Below are positions 45,920 through 56,111 of a stretch of 64,000 nt of DNA, piece after piece. Position 1 is the stretch's first letter; every line of letters begins with the position of its first letter. The DNA comes from Adiantum capillus-veneris (lineage: Eukaryota; Streptophyta; Polypodiopsida; Polypodiales; Pteridaceae): positions 91,463,112 through 91,527,111 of the forward strand of contig CM043945.1 of NCBI GenBank assembly GCA_014529385.2. The letters run 5' to 3'. The translations under genes and the position numbers were made by a program. The notes below the pieces were generated by a model that did no database searches, was not told where the DNA came from, and saw only the letters and a list, made by a program, of their open reading frames with translations.

Positions 45920-47851
45920 TGTTGAGGCATGCTTTTCCATGCATGGGAACCCCCCCATATTTTTTTCTCTTTTACCAAAAATATTTCCTATTATATAAGT
46001 TACTTTTGATTTTTTCTTCCCTTTTTCACAAACGTTTTAGCCTTTATTAAATAAATAAGACTTATGCTAATTAATCACGATGTAGCATAAATAAGTAAAC
46101 TTTCTTTGTTGATCTCTCTTTTGACCTTAGATATTAAATATATATATATTCTAGTATTTTCTAATATTTTTTTTTCATGTATATATGTTATTCCACTCTA
46201 CCAAATATTTTATTCACTAGTTTTCATTTTCAAACGTCAACCCCACTTTCAAATTTCAATAATACCTCCATCTAGATGATTGACAATCTTTTCAACACTC
46301 TAGGTCATGTTTTCATACACATGAAGGAGCTTACACTTGAAGGCAAGAGAGAAGTCCACTCAAAGGGGACCACCAAAAGACTTTTGCAGCCACAAATAAT
46401 ACATTATTTGGCTGAATTTTTTAAGTAAAGAAGAACCCCGAATCTGAAGGAGCGTTCAACATGAAAGATGTAGCTCGTGATTTCAACTTTTAGCTCAATT
46501 TGTTTCAGAATTTTTGGAGTTATGAACACGGAGATATGATTTTTGTAGTGGACCCCAGTTTTCTCATGAAATGGTGACACAGGCCATCCCCACTTTTCTT
46601 CCTTCTAGAATGGCTATGGTTCTACAAGTCTTCAAGCATGATTACAAGAGACAAGGCTCTTTTAATGAGGTCTTGGCTAGTCTAGAGTAATTCTATCACC
46701 ATTTTTGCAGGATCCATCCTCATCAACAAATATCCACCTTCGACAACCTCTCTTATAATTTTCTTACCTTTCTCTTCTCTCCCTAATAAGCTTATGTCTA
46801 TCCAAAGCTAAACTATTGTAAATATTTCCTATCCTCTACATCCTACCCACATTCTCTCTTCTTCTCTCTCTATTGACTTTGGTATTTTAAATAATGAGGA
46901 GACAAGATGGGAGCCACAATCACATGCACCCCATTTTCCTAGTCACCAAAGTGGGACACTCACCTCAAATAGAAATATTGCTAAATCCTTCCCTCCTTCC
47001 CTATATAAGGAGGCCATGAGAGCTCACTTGGGGGGAGAGAACACACACACACCACACACCTATCCATACACACTCTTGTGCTACATGCTTGTAGCATGAA
47101 CCCTAATCACATAATCACAACACCATAATCATCACCATCACCATGCACAAAAGATGAGCACCACACCTCCGCACCACTTGTAATTAAGGGTTGAAGGCAC
47201 AATTTCAAGAAGAAGAAGGGTGGACACACTCATGATATTCCTCGCCATCAACTCCCATCTCTCCATTATGCCTCCTACGATCTTGTTCCCTTCTCATTTT
47301 CCTGCCATACGCTACCTATTGTATTCATCTTTTGCAAGCAATCAACACACTCCATCTTGGTGCCATACTTTGTGTCGCTTTGGATACATCTCATTGTGAG
47401 TATGGTATATGCTTGTTCCTTGCCATTTTTTTTTCTGCTTATGTTAAGGTGTGCGGATTCGCCACCACACACACACACTCTCTCTCCCTCTCATAGTCCT
47501 ATCATCTTGCTACTTCCATCTTAAGGTGTGCGGATTCGCCACCTTTTGTATGAGAAGTGAGCATACTTGCATGTATCCCTGACCTCGTTATCTTCCTTAC
47601 TACATGCACGCGTAGCGAGCCCATTCTCACTCACTCACCACTCCTCTCACCTTATTCTCCGACCACCCCATTCCACATTTGGGCGTGGATTTGAAATTGT
47701 TTTCCATGCATGCTTCATTGTGTATATGTATGCGTCCTAGCCGCATATCTTGCTAGGTGGTGCCCCTATTGTGTATTCCCCATGATGAGGCCATTGTGCA
47801 TAGTCTTGGTGTAGAGGCCACCGGGTCTATTTTTTTCACTTCCGCCTCTCA
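45920..47851 (+). repeat. LTR E (5' LTR of a diverged Tat-type element)
   Basis: I place the start at TGTTGAGGCATGC, which forms a terminal hairpin (GCATG-CTTTTC-CATGC) like that of LTR A, and the end at CTCA before the primer site. Two blocks match LTR A: CCACCAAAAGACTTTTGCA at 46371-46389 and the TGGACCCCAGT region at 46536-46560. It also shares TAGGTGGTGCCCCTAT (47755) with LTR A. A 23-base direct repeat (TTAAGGTGTGCGGATTCGCC) occurs at 47444 and 47521. No matching 3' LTR was found in the window. The end is better supported than the start. Confidence 0.72.
47003..47009 (+). promoter_or_regulatory. TATA box of LTR E
   Basis: TATATAA in CCCTATATAAGGAGG, at the same relative place as the TATA box of LTR A (after the CCCAGT block, before the R/U5 part). 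Confidence 0.75.
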
Positions 47852-47853
47852 TT

Positions 47854-47868
47854 TGGTGTGAGGAGGGC
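47854..47868 (+). promoter_or_regulatory. Primer-binding site of element E
   Basis: TGGTGTGAGGAGGGC directly after LTR E. It shares only TGGTG with element A, so a different or mutated tRNA match is likely. Confidence 0.55.
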
Positions 47869-47920
47869 TCTCGAAACCCTTCAGTTTACAAGACTGAAAA
47901 CCCTAAACTATTGTGAATGG

Positions 47921-48181
47921 ATGAATGAGTATGAAGGATTTTCTAACTGGACGACAAAAGAAGAAGAGCTCCAAGCACAACTAGACGAACTCCGCATCTC
48001 CATCGAAGCTCGAGTGCCAGGCGTAGCGTTAATCAATTTGAAGTGGGAGAGTCAACCAACGCGCCAAACCCAGTGGATATACATAGGCCAAGTGCCAAGA
48101 AGAAGAAGGAGGAGGTGGAAACCATGTCCACAACCTACAACCAACCAACAACAACAAAATGGAAGGAGCTTTGCACAATAG
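47921..48181 (+). CDS. Leader ORF of element E (about 86 aa), unknown
   Basis: The first ATG after the primer site gives MNEYEGFSNWTTKEEELQAQ. It has a short helical segment (EEELQAQLDELRISIEARV), then an arginine run (RRRRRR) and a Gln/Pro-rich end. Its 3' end overlaps the next ORF by about 23 bases. I see no counterpart in element A. Could be chance or a truncated accessory ORF. Confidence 0.4.
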   Translation: MNEYEGFSNWTTKEEELQAQLDELRISIEARVPGVALINLKWESQPTRQTQWIYIGQVPRRRRRRWKPCPQPTTNQQQQNGRSFAQ

Positions 48182-48383
48182 AGAATCAACACTATTCTAC
48201 TTTGAGAATCGGGTAACTCAAGTCACCGAGGTAGTTATCATAGTCAGTTTTCAAGTCGCACCTGATGCTGCAGCACAGATAACAGAAGCATTGGCTCACA
48301 CTCTCACTAGAGAAACTAGGGATCTACTGACTTTGTTTCAGGAAAGAACACCACCCTCTCGTACAAGCTTGGATAGTGACTAA
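48159..48383 (+). CDS. Leader ORF of element E (74 aa), possible ORF 1 counterpart
   Basis: Starts MEGALHNRESTLFYFE. The middle, VTEVVIIVSFQVAPDAAAQI, loosely recalls VHIIVSTKLQFQ of leader ORF 1, and it holds the same slot, 17 bases before the ORF 2 homologue. It lacks the NPFILPL C-terminal motif. Homology is unproven. Confidence 0.42.
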   Translation: MEGALHNRESTLFYFENRVTQVTEVVIIVSFQVAPDAAAQITEALAHTLTRETRDLLTLFQERTPPSRTSLDSD

Positions 48384-48400
48384 GCACCTCTAAGCTTCAC

Positions 48401-48619
48401 ATGAATCAGTACAAACTACCTCAAGACAGATCACACATACCAACACGTGTACGCTCAATCAAGGTAATATTGGACTTGAAGATTCACTACCAGCACGTCA
48501 TTGACACCATGCCGGGTGGGGAGCGGTTTTTTGAGGTTCTGGCATCAGATCAGCCATTTGTTTTACCTTTGGTACAAGGCAATGTACCGTTTGAAGTTTT
48601 AATCTATGTCCTAGTATAA
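48401..48619 (+). CDS. Leader ORF 2 homologue in element E (72 aa)
   Basis: Starts MNQYKLPQDRSH. LKIHYQHVIDTM aligns with RKIHFQQRMVFM, then GERFFEVLASDQPFVLPLVQ with QRVGEILASPNPVILPLID, and the end FEVLIYVLV-stop with FDVNIFILL-stop. The length is exactly 72 codons, as in element A, although the DNA is strongly diverged. It lies 81 bases before gag. This is the best evidence that the leader ORF is a real, conserved protein family. Confidence 0.78.
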   Translation: MNQYKLPQDRSHIPTRVRSIKVILDLKIHYQHVIDTMPGGERFFEVLASDQPFVLPLVQGNVPFEVLIYVLV

Positions 48620-48700
48620 TAGGGTATACACACCTCCTTGTAAAGAAGAAAAAATTTTGCAAGTTAAGAAGTGTGTCTTTCTAGCTCTCTCTCAGTAATC

Positions 48701-50191
48701 ATGGCAAGTGTAGCATTTCCAACCTTTACTGGTAAGGTGGGCGAGGATGCTGCAGACTTTCTAGACAACTTGGAAATGGCATGTGTCATCTCTGCGAGAG
48801 ATGATGATGCTTCGCGCTTGCGCATCTTCCCACTTCTAATGAAGGTGGAGGCAAGATCATGGTACAATGCCTTGGAACAAGAAACCAAGGAACGGTGGGA
48901 CTTATTAAGGGTAGCCTTTGTCAAGCGTTTTGGAGAGGGCACAACATCAGAGAAACTATGGCAATTGTTGACAGAGTTGAAGCAGGGCAGTATGCTGGAA
49001 TACGCATCATATGAGTCAAAGTTTGTAGATTTATGGGGGCGATGGGTTGCATCGCTAAGAGAGGATGAGGGGGCTCCTGATTTCCTAAAGAAGGATCGGT
49101 TTGTGGCTGGGTTATGGCCAACTCTTAAAGAGAAGGTGAAGGGAAGGTTTCCTGCTACGTATGAGCTAGCAGTTGAAGTGGCCCGCCTTAAAGACAAGAA
49201 GTTGCGCCTACAAGCCAGGAATATCGATGGAGAGGAAGCCGTTAGGACCCCACCACCTCTAACACCACCTACAACAGTCGCCCAGAGGATTCAACCACAA
49301 GAACCAATTGAAGATCAGCAAGACCTGCTCAACCGAATCACCAATCAACTTGAGAATCTCTCAGTCCATTTGATACAACAAGGGCATGCACACAATCGCA
49401 ACCAAGAGCAAGGGAGAGGACAACGAAGGCAAAACCAAGAATACCACTGCTACAATTGTGGGGAGGATGGTCATGGCATGTACTACTGTCCACAACCAAG
49501 GAGGCCGAATTTCAACAGAGGAGCCAGACAAAACCAGGTTTCACCACCAAGAGCAAGACCACCACCACCGAGGGCACCACGACAAGCACCACCCGTGCAA
49601 ATCTTACAACCACCGATTCAACCACAACCACCACCACCACCACCACAACCTCTCATTCCACCCTTACCCCCCCCACCAGTTGGCAATCAAACAGTAAGCG
49701 TCATCAGTCTTGAAGGTAAGGGAAAGGAGAAAGTGGAGGAGGATAAGACCAAGGTTAAAGGAGTAGATGCCATTGGGGTAAAACGCGCTAGGCATGGTGA
49801 ATCTTCTCAAAAGGAAGAAAAGATGAAGAATAAAGGGGAATCTAGCAAAAAGCCGTCCAAGTCACGACGTAAAATTGACATTGTAGATTTCTCTTTGGGT
49901 GAATGTTCTAAACCATATGATTTGGTTCAAGATGTTTCTGTGCAGGGCCCAAAAATCACCTGGCCCCAGTTACTCCACCAAGCACCTAGGGTGAGGAGAC
50001 AATGGACAAAGATGGTTAACACAAGGCGACCAAAGCCAAAGATAGCTGGGGCTATCTCTGGGAGGAATCTAGACGACATACTACCAGTGATGGATGCTTA
50101 CATAAAAGGGCAACACATCTCCAATATCTACGGGCATTTAGAGAATCCCTATCCTCTTAGAAGCACCTTCACAAGATACAATATACACTAA
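48701..50191 (+). CDS. gag: Gag of element E, pol lost
   Basis: I chose ATG 48701 (MASVAFPTFTGKVGED), because the upstream codons are not conserved and the in-frame GTG is leader. About 496 residues. It has the Gag core (DFLDNLEMACVIS ... FVKRFGEGTTSEKLWQLLTE), knuckle CYNCGEDGHGMYYC near residue 250, a long proline-rich linker (about 280-340), a basic region, then the segment KITWPQLLHQAPRVRRQW, which matches ISWPQFLALCPQVRR of element A. Homology ends at DAYIKGQHISN, just where the protease active site would start in element A; 23 unrelated codons and a stop follow. It is a full-length Gag without enzymes. Confidence 0.9.
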   Translation: MASVAFPTFTGKVGEDAADFLDNLEMACVISARDDDASRLRIFPLLMKVEARSWYNALEQETKERWDLLRVAFVKRFGEGTTSEKLWQLLTELKQGSMLEYASYESKFVDLWGRWVASLREDEGAPDFLKKDRFVAGLWPTLKEKVKGRFPATYELAVEVARLKDKKLRLQARNIDGEEAVRTPPPLTPPTTVAQRIQPQEPIEDQQDLLNRITNQLENLSVHLIQQGHAHNRNQEQGRGQRRQNQEYHCYNCGEDGHGMYYCPQPRRPNFNRGARQNQVSPPRARPPPPRAPRQAPPVQILQPPIQPQPPPPPPQPLIPPLPPPPVGNQTVSVISLEGKGKEKVEEDKTKVKGVDAIGVKRARHGESSQKEEKMKNKGESSKKPSKSRRKIDIVDFSLGECSKPYDLVQDVSVQGPKITWPQLLHQAPRVRRQWTKMVNTRRPKPKIAGAISGRNLDDILPVMDAYIKGQHISNIYGHLENPYPLRSTFTRYNIH

Positions 50192-51200
50192 CAAGCCACT
50201 ACCTACACACCTTTCCACAAATGCATGCTTAGCTAGACCACCATTCAACTCACACACACCACCAATGCTCCTCCCATCACTTCCAATGCTTGTCCCATAA
50301 CTTCCAATACACACCACCACTCAGTTTCACTCCCTTTCCACCATAAAGTGGTCCACAGGCACACAAGTCCACTGACACTGACACACATACAAAGAGCAAG
50401 AGAAAAGAGGGTGGAAAGGGAAAAAGACTGCAAAACAACGGGGAGATGATGGTGCAACCAAAGTGTGTCAACCCTAGCAGAGGGCACAAGCAGTGGTGTG
50501 TATGCTAACAGATGCATGGAAGAGGGCTAGACGAGGTATGGAAGGCCTGAGCAGGCAAGTGGCAGCAGAGATGTATGTTTTATGTGGTTTTCTAAGCCAA
50601 AAGTGATCAAGAGAGGGCTTGATAGGATTGCAGATGAAGGATGTCTAAAGTGATGGTTTTTTTCTTGATGATGAAGAGCTTGAAGTGTTGAGTCATCTGG
50701 TCTAGACGGCTCATCATATGGTGCTGCAGGGTGAAAGATATGGGTGTTCAAATCTAGAGCGTATTGCAGAACTGAGACATACAAGGAAGGTGATGCTAGG
50801 TGGTGAAAGTGGGTTTCAGAAAATAGATGCATAGATCTCATTATGTGGAGTACATTGGTCTTTCCAAATCATTTTTTGGAGTCTTGGATGGTGAGATATT
50901 TCCCGTTGAAGTTTCACCGAGGGCCAACTCTATGCCAATATGTTCGCCTTGGTTGGTCTGTCATCAAAAAGTTTTTGATGCTTGATCAGGTTCTGGTTTG
51001 GACTATGTGATGTATGGATCAAGGAGGAAGTTGTTGAAGTTTCTCGAGTGCTTGCATCCAAAGATCGAAGAAAAGGTCGAGTTTGGTGTGGATACCTATG
51101 GTGACATGCCGTCCTTAGCCAAGGTGAAGAGCAAGAAAGTGAAGCAAAAGCTAGAACTGGGTCTTCTAAAACCTACAAATTATGCCCCTGTTGTTACCGT
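50192..51200. other. Spacer between element E and element F
   Basis: Mostly non-coding. 50998-51200 holds a short open frame (FLECLHPKIEEKVEFGVDTY) that runs into LTR F at 51201, so it may be the end of a gene or older element interrupted by F. I cannot identify it. Confidence 0.45.
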
Positions 51201-53446
51201 TGTCATGCCGCTCCGTTTTCATTATGGGAAAAAGAGCAAATAAATGCAATCTAAGATTCTTTAAAACCTACACATTTATTGAGTAGGGATCACGGCTTGT
51301 TAGCAGGCCAAGTTTAATGATTAATGTATGCCAGATGTAGCTTTAAAGGGCCAACATATGCCTTGATGATGCTAAAAAGAGTATTTTTGAAGTGAGCACA
51401 AATGCGAGTTTATGGTCTTGAACTGTAGTGCTTGAAGTGCTCTAACGGCTTGTCTTCAGGGCTCATTGATTGGAGCTACAATGAGAAGTTATGTCAATTG
51501 GAAGCTTGAGTTGATGCAGATTTGTACCAGATTGGGTAACTGCAACCGAGTGGACAAAAATGAAATGAATGCATGAGGCTAAAGAACTCAATTTGTGGAG
51601 CGCATCGGTATTTTCAGATCAGTGATCGGAGTTACGATTACCAAGATGTCACCATATTCAATTTCATCGGTGGCAAGCTCCATATCACTCTGGTTAGCAG
51701 CAGCAAAAGCTAGGCAATTCTTCGAATTAACTGTAGTAATGCCCTCTGGGAAATTTTTACTTTGACCAAGTTTGAGAACGTCATCTTTTGTACTGCACTA
51801 ATAATTCTATATACAAGAGGACTTGAACTTGGCACGACTTAGTCATATATGTGGCATCATTGTGGATTGGCAATGCTTTAATTGATATGGTGCCCTTATA
51901 AAAGCACATTAAGCTCTTGATGAGATTTTATGCAACATGCATTTTCTTAGAGCATGTTGATTGCAAGACATGCCCAACATGGAAGACCTTCTCATGGGCA
52001 AACAAATTTATGAAGATATTGTTAGTCAAGGACTACTGGAAAAAGATGTTGTGCTTGATAATGCTTTGGTCGATATGCATGTCAAATGTGCTGCCCTTAC
52101 AAAGATGAATGGCCGCCCAAATCTTCTTGGCCACCCAATTGAGGCTTAAGGCCACCCAAGAGTAATATGGCCACCCATTTTAAATAAAGACACACACTGT
52201 GTGTGAAGGGGAAGAAAAAAATAGCATAGCGATGTGGAACAGTGCACCAGCAGCGTGGAAGGAGGAGGAGGCACTCGTGCTGCACTGTAGGTAGGTCGAA
52301 TGCGCCCGGCCAAGAAGTCAAAAAGGATCAACAGTTCAAGGTGATCATATTTGGCTCCATACTCGCCGACTTTGTGTCATCCGCAATTTGGGCTACAACG
52401 TCATCAAAGGCAGTCCCATGCCACGCAGTCACAACGCCATGACTGTGTGGGGAGAGCTTATTTTTTAGGATTCTTGGGAGGAGGGCATACAAAAGCAACA
52501 AGAGGGAAGAAGGGTTTGTGGCTCTCTTTCTCAAGCCAAGGCAAGGAAGGGCTTGTTCTCTCCCTCAAGCCACAAAAAGGAAGGGTTTTTTTCTCTCTCT
52601 CTCTCAAGCCACGGCAATGAGGGGTATGTTCTCTCTTGATCAAAGCTTGACAAGGACCGACTTACTCTTTCTCTTGACCTAAAGAAGCAAGAGGAAAGCA
52701 CAAGGCATGGCAAGCAAGGAGTCTCCCTCTCTCTCTTTTGTAGATGAGCAAGAAGGAAGTGTCTCTTTCTCGTCGAGCATAAGTCAAACATAAAGAAGAG
52801 GGAACTCTCTCCCTTGAGAGTAAGCAAAGCAAGGCAAGGGGAGGTGACCTCTCTCTCTGTTAAGTAGGGGTGTAAGCTCGAGGGATGACAAGAAATATGC
52901 TAAATAGAGAAATTGAAGGAAAACAAAAACGAGAAATTGTGTAGAGCTTTCGAGAGCTCTTGACAACATCGAAAGAGAAATTTGAGGCTTATTGTTGGTA
53001 ACTTAAGCAATGGAAGGAGCGTAAGGACAGGCTAAGGAAGGCACTAAAAAATGTTTATGAGGACAATCAAAGGAACGGAAGCAGTGTAGAGAGCTCTTGA
53101 AGGTAGTTGAAGTAGATAAAGCGATAGGCAAAATTTTCCATCACCGTCATAAGTTTGAAGATTGATTAATCATCTTATTAAGCCCCGATGTCATTAATGG
53201 CCTGGTTAATCCTATAAAATGAGAGCTTAAACTTCTAGTTATCAGATGATCCAAGTAATAGTGCTATTAACAGACTGCCTTTGCTAAGGATTAAGTTTTA
53301 CTCAAAGTTTGACTTGATTAATTGAAGTTTACGGTGATTGCCAGATCCATTTTCATCTGTTGTTCTCGTTCTCTCTCTTTCACACCTCTCACATCCAGAG
53401 GCCCCGTGCCTACTCGGATCGCATTGTGAACACATATCCCCTGACA
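51201..53446 (+). repeat. 5' LTR of element F
   Basis: Matches 56112-58304 along its length. It contains a PPR gene fragment (51917-52115), a TATA box (TATAAAA, 53213-53219) and many CTCTCTCTCAAGCCA-type repeats at 52530-52620. It lacks about 100 bases of the PPR fragment that the 3' LTR keeps. Confidence 0.9.
51917..52149 (+). pseudogene. PPR gene fragment inside the 5' LTR of F
   Basis: In the frame beginning near 51961 the DNA encodes DLLMGKQIYEDIVSQGLLEK and DVVLDNALVDMHVKCAALTK. The pattern GKQIHxxIxxxGL...DVVLGNALVDMYAKCGAL is the hallmark of PLS-type pentatricopeptide repeat proteins of plants (established knowledge). It covers about one and a half repeats and is too short to function. 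Confidence 0.82.
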
Positions 53447-53450
53447 TATT

Positions 53451-53463
53451 TGGTGAACCCGAC
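53451..53463 (+). promoter_or_regulatory. Primer-binding site of element F
   Basis: TGGTGAACCCGAC, four bases (TATT) after the LTR end CA. tRNA not assigned. Confidence 0.65.
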
Positions 53464-53492
53464 ACAAAACCGAGTTGGTGTGGGAGGTAAAG

Positions 53493-53940
53493 ATGGATAA
53501 TTTAGAGCAGATGATGAAGCTAATTGAAGAGTTAAGTGCAAATGGTTCTGATGATAAGTCAACAATTCCAGATATTTGAAGATATTTAAGTTGGTTCAAG
53601 GATCTCTGCTTGAAATGGAGACAATGAAGAATAATAGTCAAATGGATGAAGCTTTGGATGTAGCTTTAGATGCAGTATACAACAAGAGGCGAGTCTTTGA
53701 TGGATATGATCCAGGAGGCTACCTAGAGTGCTATGATTTGGAAACCAAGTTAGAGAGGGATACCAGAAGAGTTAACGATCAGATCCTTTGAGCAGTTAGT
53801 GAGTTCAGATTTGAAGGAGCAGATTCAAGAGGTTAAAAAAGCCTACAATGACAATTGGGAATATTTTAAAGAAGCTGTTGTACAAGTAAGTTATGAGCAT
53901 TATGTAAGATATCAAGAATAGAGTCCAAGTCTACCAAACT
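53493..53940 (+). pseudogene. gag: Gag-like remnant of element F
   Basis: Starts MDNLEQMMKLIEELSANG. After a stop and frameshifts it reads NKRRVFDGYDPGGYLECYDL, then SFEQLVSSDLKEQIQEVKKA and NWEYFKEAVV. F-D-G-x-D-P..YL..., followed by a W..FKEA segment, is the skeleton of a gypsy Gag core. There is no zinc knuckle. Frameshifts near 53575 and 53790 and a stop near 53920 break it. Confidence 0.6.
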
Positions 53941-54225
53941 ACATAGATATTCAAGGACAACTACAATAAAAATTAGAAGCTCTAATTGATGAGTATATTG
54001 TACAAGATGCTACCTTCATACAGGCTCAAGATACACGTGGTGAATTTTGCAAAGATCCTGTATATGCAGTACATGAGGAAAACGAAATCAGGGAATCAAA
54101 ACAATGAAGTGGCTAAAGCTCAAGAAGAAATTGTGCAAGTGAATGAGTGCAGCCATATTCAAGTAGACATGCATGAAGATGGTTACAACTGATACTTTTG
54201 CTATACTGACTCAGAATTAGAGAAA

Positions 54226-55231
54226 TTGTTTTTTGGTACAGACTCTACCATAGAGTTGATTGATGATACAAATGCTATAGGTCAAAGTAAGGCTGCAATT
54301 GATAGCAGCAAGACCATGAATTTGGGTCTACCAGATTTTCCAAATTTGGATATACCATATTTTGAGGACTTGGTTAAGCAAGAGTATGTGTTTGAAAATT
54401 TGCAAAATGTTGATTCAGAGGAGGTGCAGACTTCTTCATTGACAAGTTGTGTGACGCCGAGCTACCAAAGTGGAAAATTTCTCTTGAATGTGATGATGAT
54501 GATTCAGAGGGGTTGCTGACTCCTTCTTTGATAAGTTTCTGTGACCCAGAGCTACCGATGTGGCAAACTGATCCTGAATTTGCTGATGATTTAGAGGGAG
54601 AGCAAACTCTTTCTTTATCAAGATTTTGTGACACAGGGCTCACACTATGGCATAATGATCATGAACTTGATGTTGCTGATTCAGAGCGGGTGCATAGTGA
54701 AGTGCAATCTCTTGGTGTTGAATATGATTGGTTTCATTGTGTCGATGATACAAACAGGGCAGGACATGAAATTTTCAATGTGTATATTAAACTTTGTGCT
54801 ACAGGAGTGCAAAGATATTTGAATGAGGGTGAAAGACTTAAAGAGTAGCTTACAGCAGCTGTGTTTAGTATGCATGTCATATGTGGGGGTGCGTTTTGGA
54901 TGAAGCTTTGGAAGGGTTCTCAAATACAGATGCTAAGGATACCAATCAATCTAGATTCATGCATGAGCAAGTTTTTTCAGTTGCAACTGATGATGAGCTT
55001 ATGCAGTTGTTGGATGACTCTCTACTTGATTTTGAGCTTCTACAAGATAGAGAATTGTTTTTTGATGCATCTTGCAAGCCTAATGAAGAGAGTTTTGCCA
55101 GAGATTTGATGTATTTAGATATGCATGATTGGGATTCCAATACTGGTGAGAGTGAAGGTGCACTACCAATGCTTTTACTTGTGATTGATGATCGACAATT
55201 GGATGAGCTAGTTGCACAGGGGATACGGTAG
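54226..55231 (+). pseudogene. Acidic repeat protein of element F, frameshifted
   Basis: Three open pieces (54226-54519, 54447-54848, 54881-55231) in different frames form one highly acidic protein. Between 54436 and 54690 a unit of about 29-30 codons is repeated three times: SCVTP / CDAELPKWKISLECDDDD, SLISFCDPELPMWQTDPEF, SLSRFCDTGLTLWHNDHEL, each followed by a D/E cluster. I know no family with this repeat. The role is unknown; it could be an element-specific structural or chromatin-interacting protein, but that is speculation. Confidence 0.5.
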
Positions 55232-55245
55232 TATGTAGTGATACC

Positions 55246-55527
55246 TGATGCTATATGGGATCTGATGTTACCCTATGATGTAGGAGATTTTGAGATAACT
55301 TTTGACCCGGAGGTGACAGATATATGCACCGTCTGAGGAAATTTACTTATATGCCATATGATCCAGGTGATTTTCATGAAGATTTGTGGGTTAATTCATT
55401 TTTATACTCTACTGATTGGAAATTCTTGTATTTTCCCTATGATCCTAGAGGATGGTGCAAATTGTTTAAAGGAATGCTCATAGTAGGGCAAATGATTGGT
55501 TTCCCATTTGATCCTGGGGTCTACTGA
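55246..55527 (+). pseudogene. PYDPGDF-repeat segment of element F
   Basis: The motif recurs four times: PYDVGDFE (55271), PYDPGDFH (55354), PYDPRGW (55435) and PFDPGV (55504). The spacing is about 27, 27 and 23 codons, mostly in one frame from 55324. Between them lie aromatic-rich segments (DWKFLYF). Not recognised. Confidence 0.45.
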
Positions 55528-56111
55528 GTGCAAGTTGCAGATTTGATGAGTACCAATTATCTGTTGTAGCAGGTTACATGGTACAAGGTTTTGTTTTCTA
55601 GATTATGCTAAGTCAGAAGAGTTTTTGGTTACGCATTCAATAAGATTACATGGCTGGCTTTCAGGTGAAGTCTTTGGACAATTGATGAAGTATATTCACA
55701 TCTTTTGATTTGATTTTGCTACCAAAATTGAAGTAAAGGACTTACGTCCATTCCGTGTGTAGACAGACTAAGGAATACTTGAGCTTGATAGGGTTCCCTA
55801 AAGAGAGCTTGATGGTCAAGCCGTGTGCATCATTAACTGGAGCACTTGAGTCTGGCGGGGTTCACTAAATAGGTTTCCCATAATTGAATGCTTTAAATAT
55901 ATGACAGATACGGTTCAAATATTTTTGATGCGCAAATACCTAATGATTAAGCTAGAACATTGATGATAGGGTATAATCCTTATATTATTTCTCACTTGCT
56001 TACCAATTATGTGAGTCTAATGATGATAAAGAGCTTAAGATACCTACAGTAGATGTAGATTGAAGTGTAACTAGCATAGATGGAAGGCTGTGCAGGTTCA
56101 GAGGGGGTGGA
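55528..56111. other. 3' untranslated interior of element F with polypurine tract
   Basis: No ORFs. It ends with CAGAGGGGGTGGA (56099-56111), the plus-strand primer tract directly before the 3' LTR. Confidence 0.7.
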
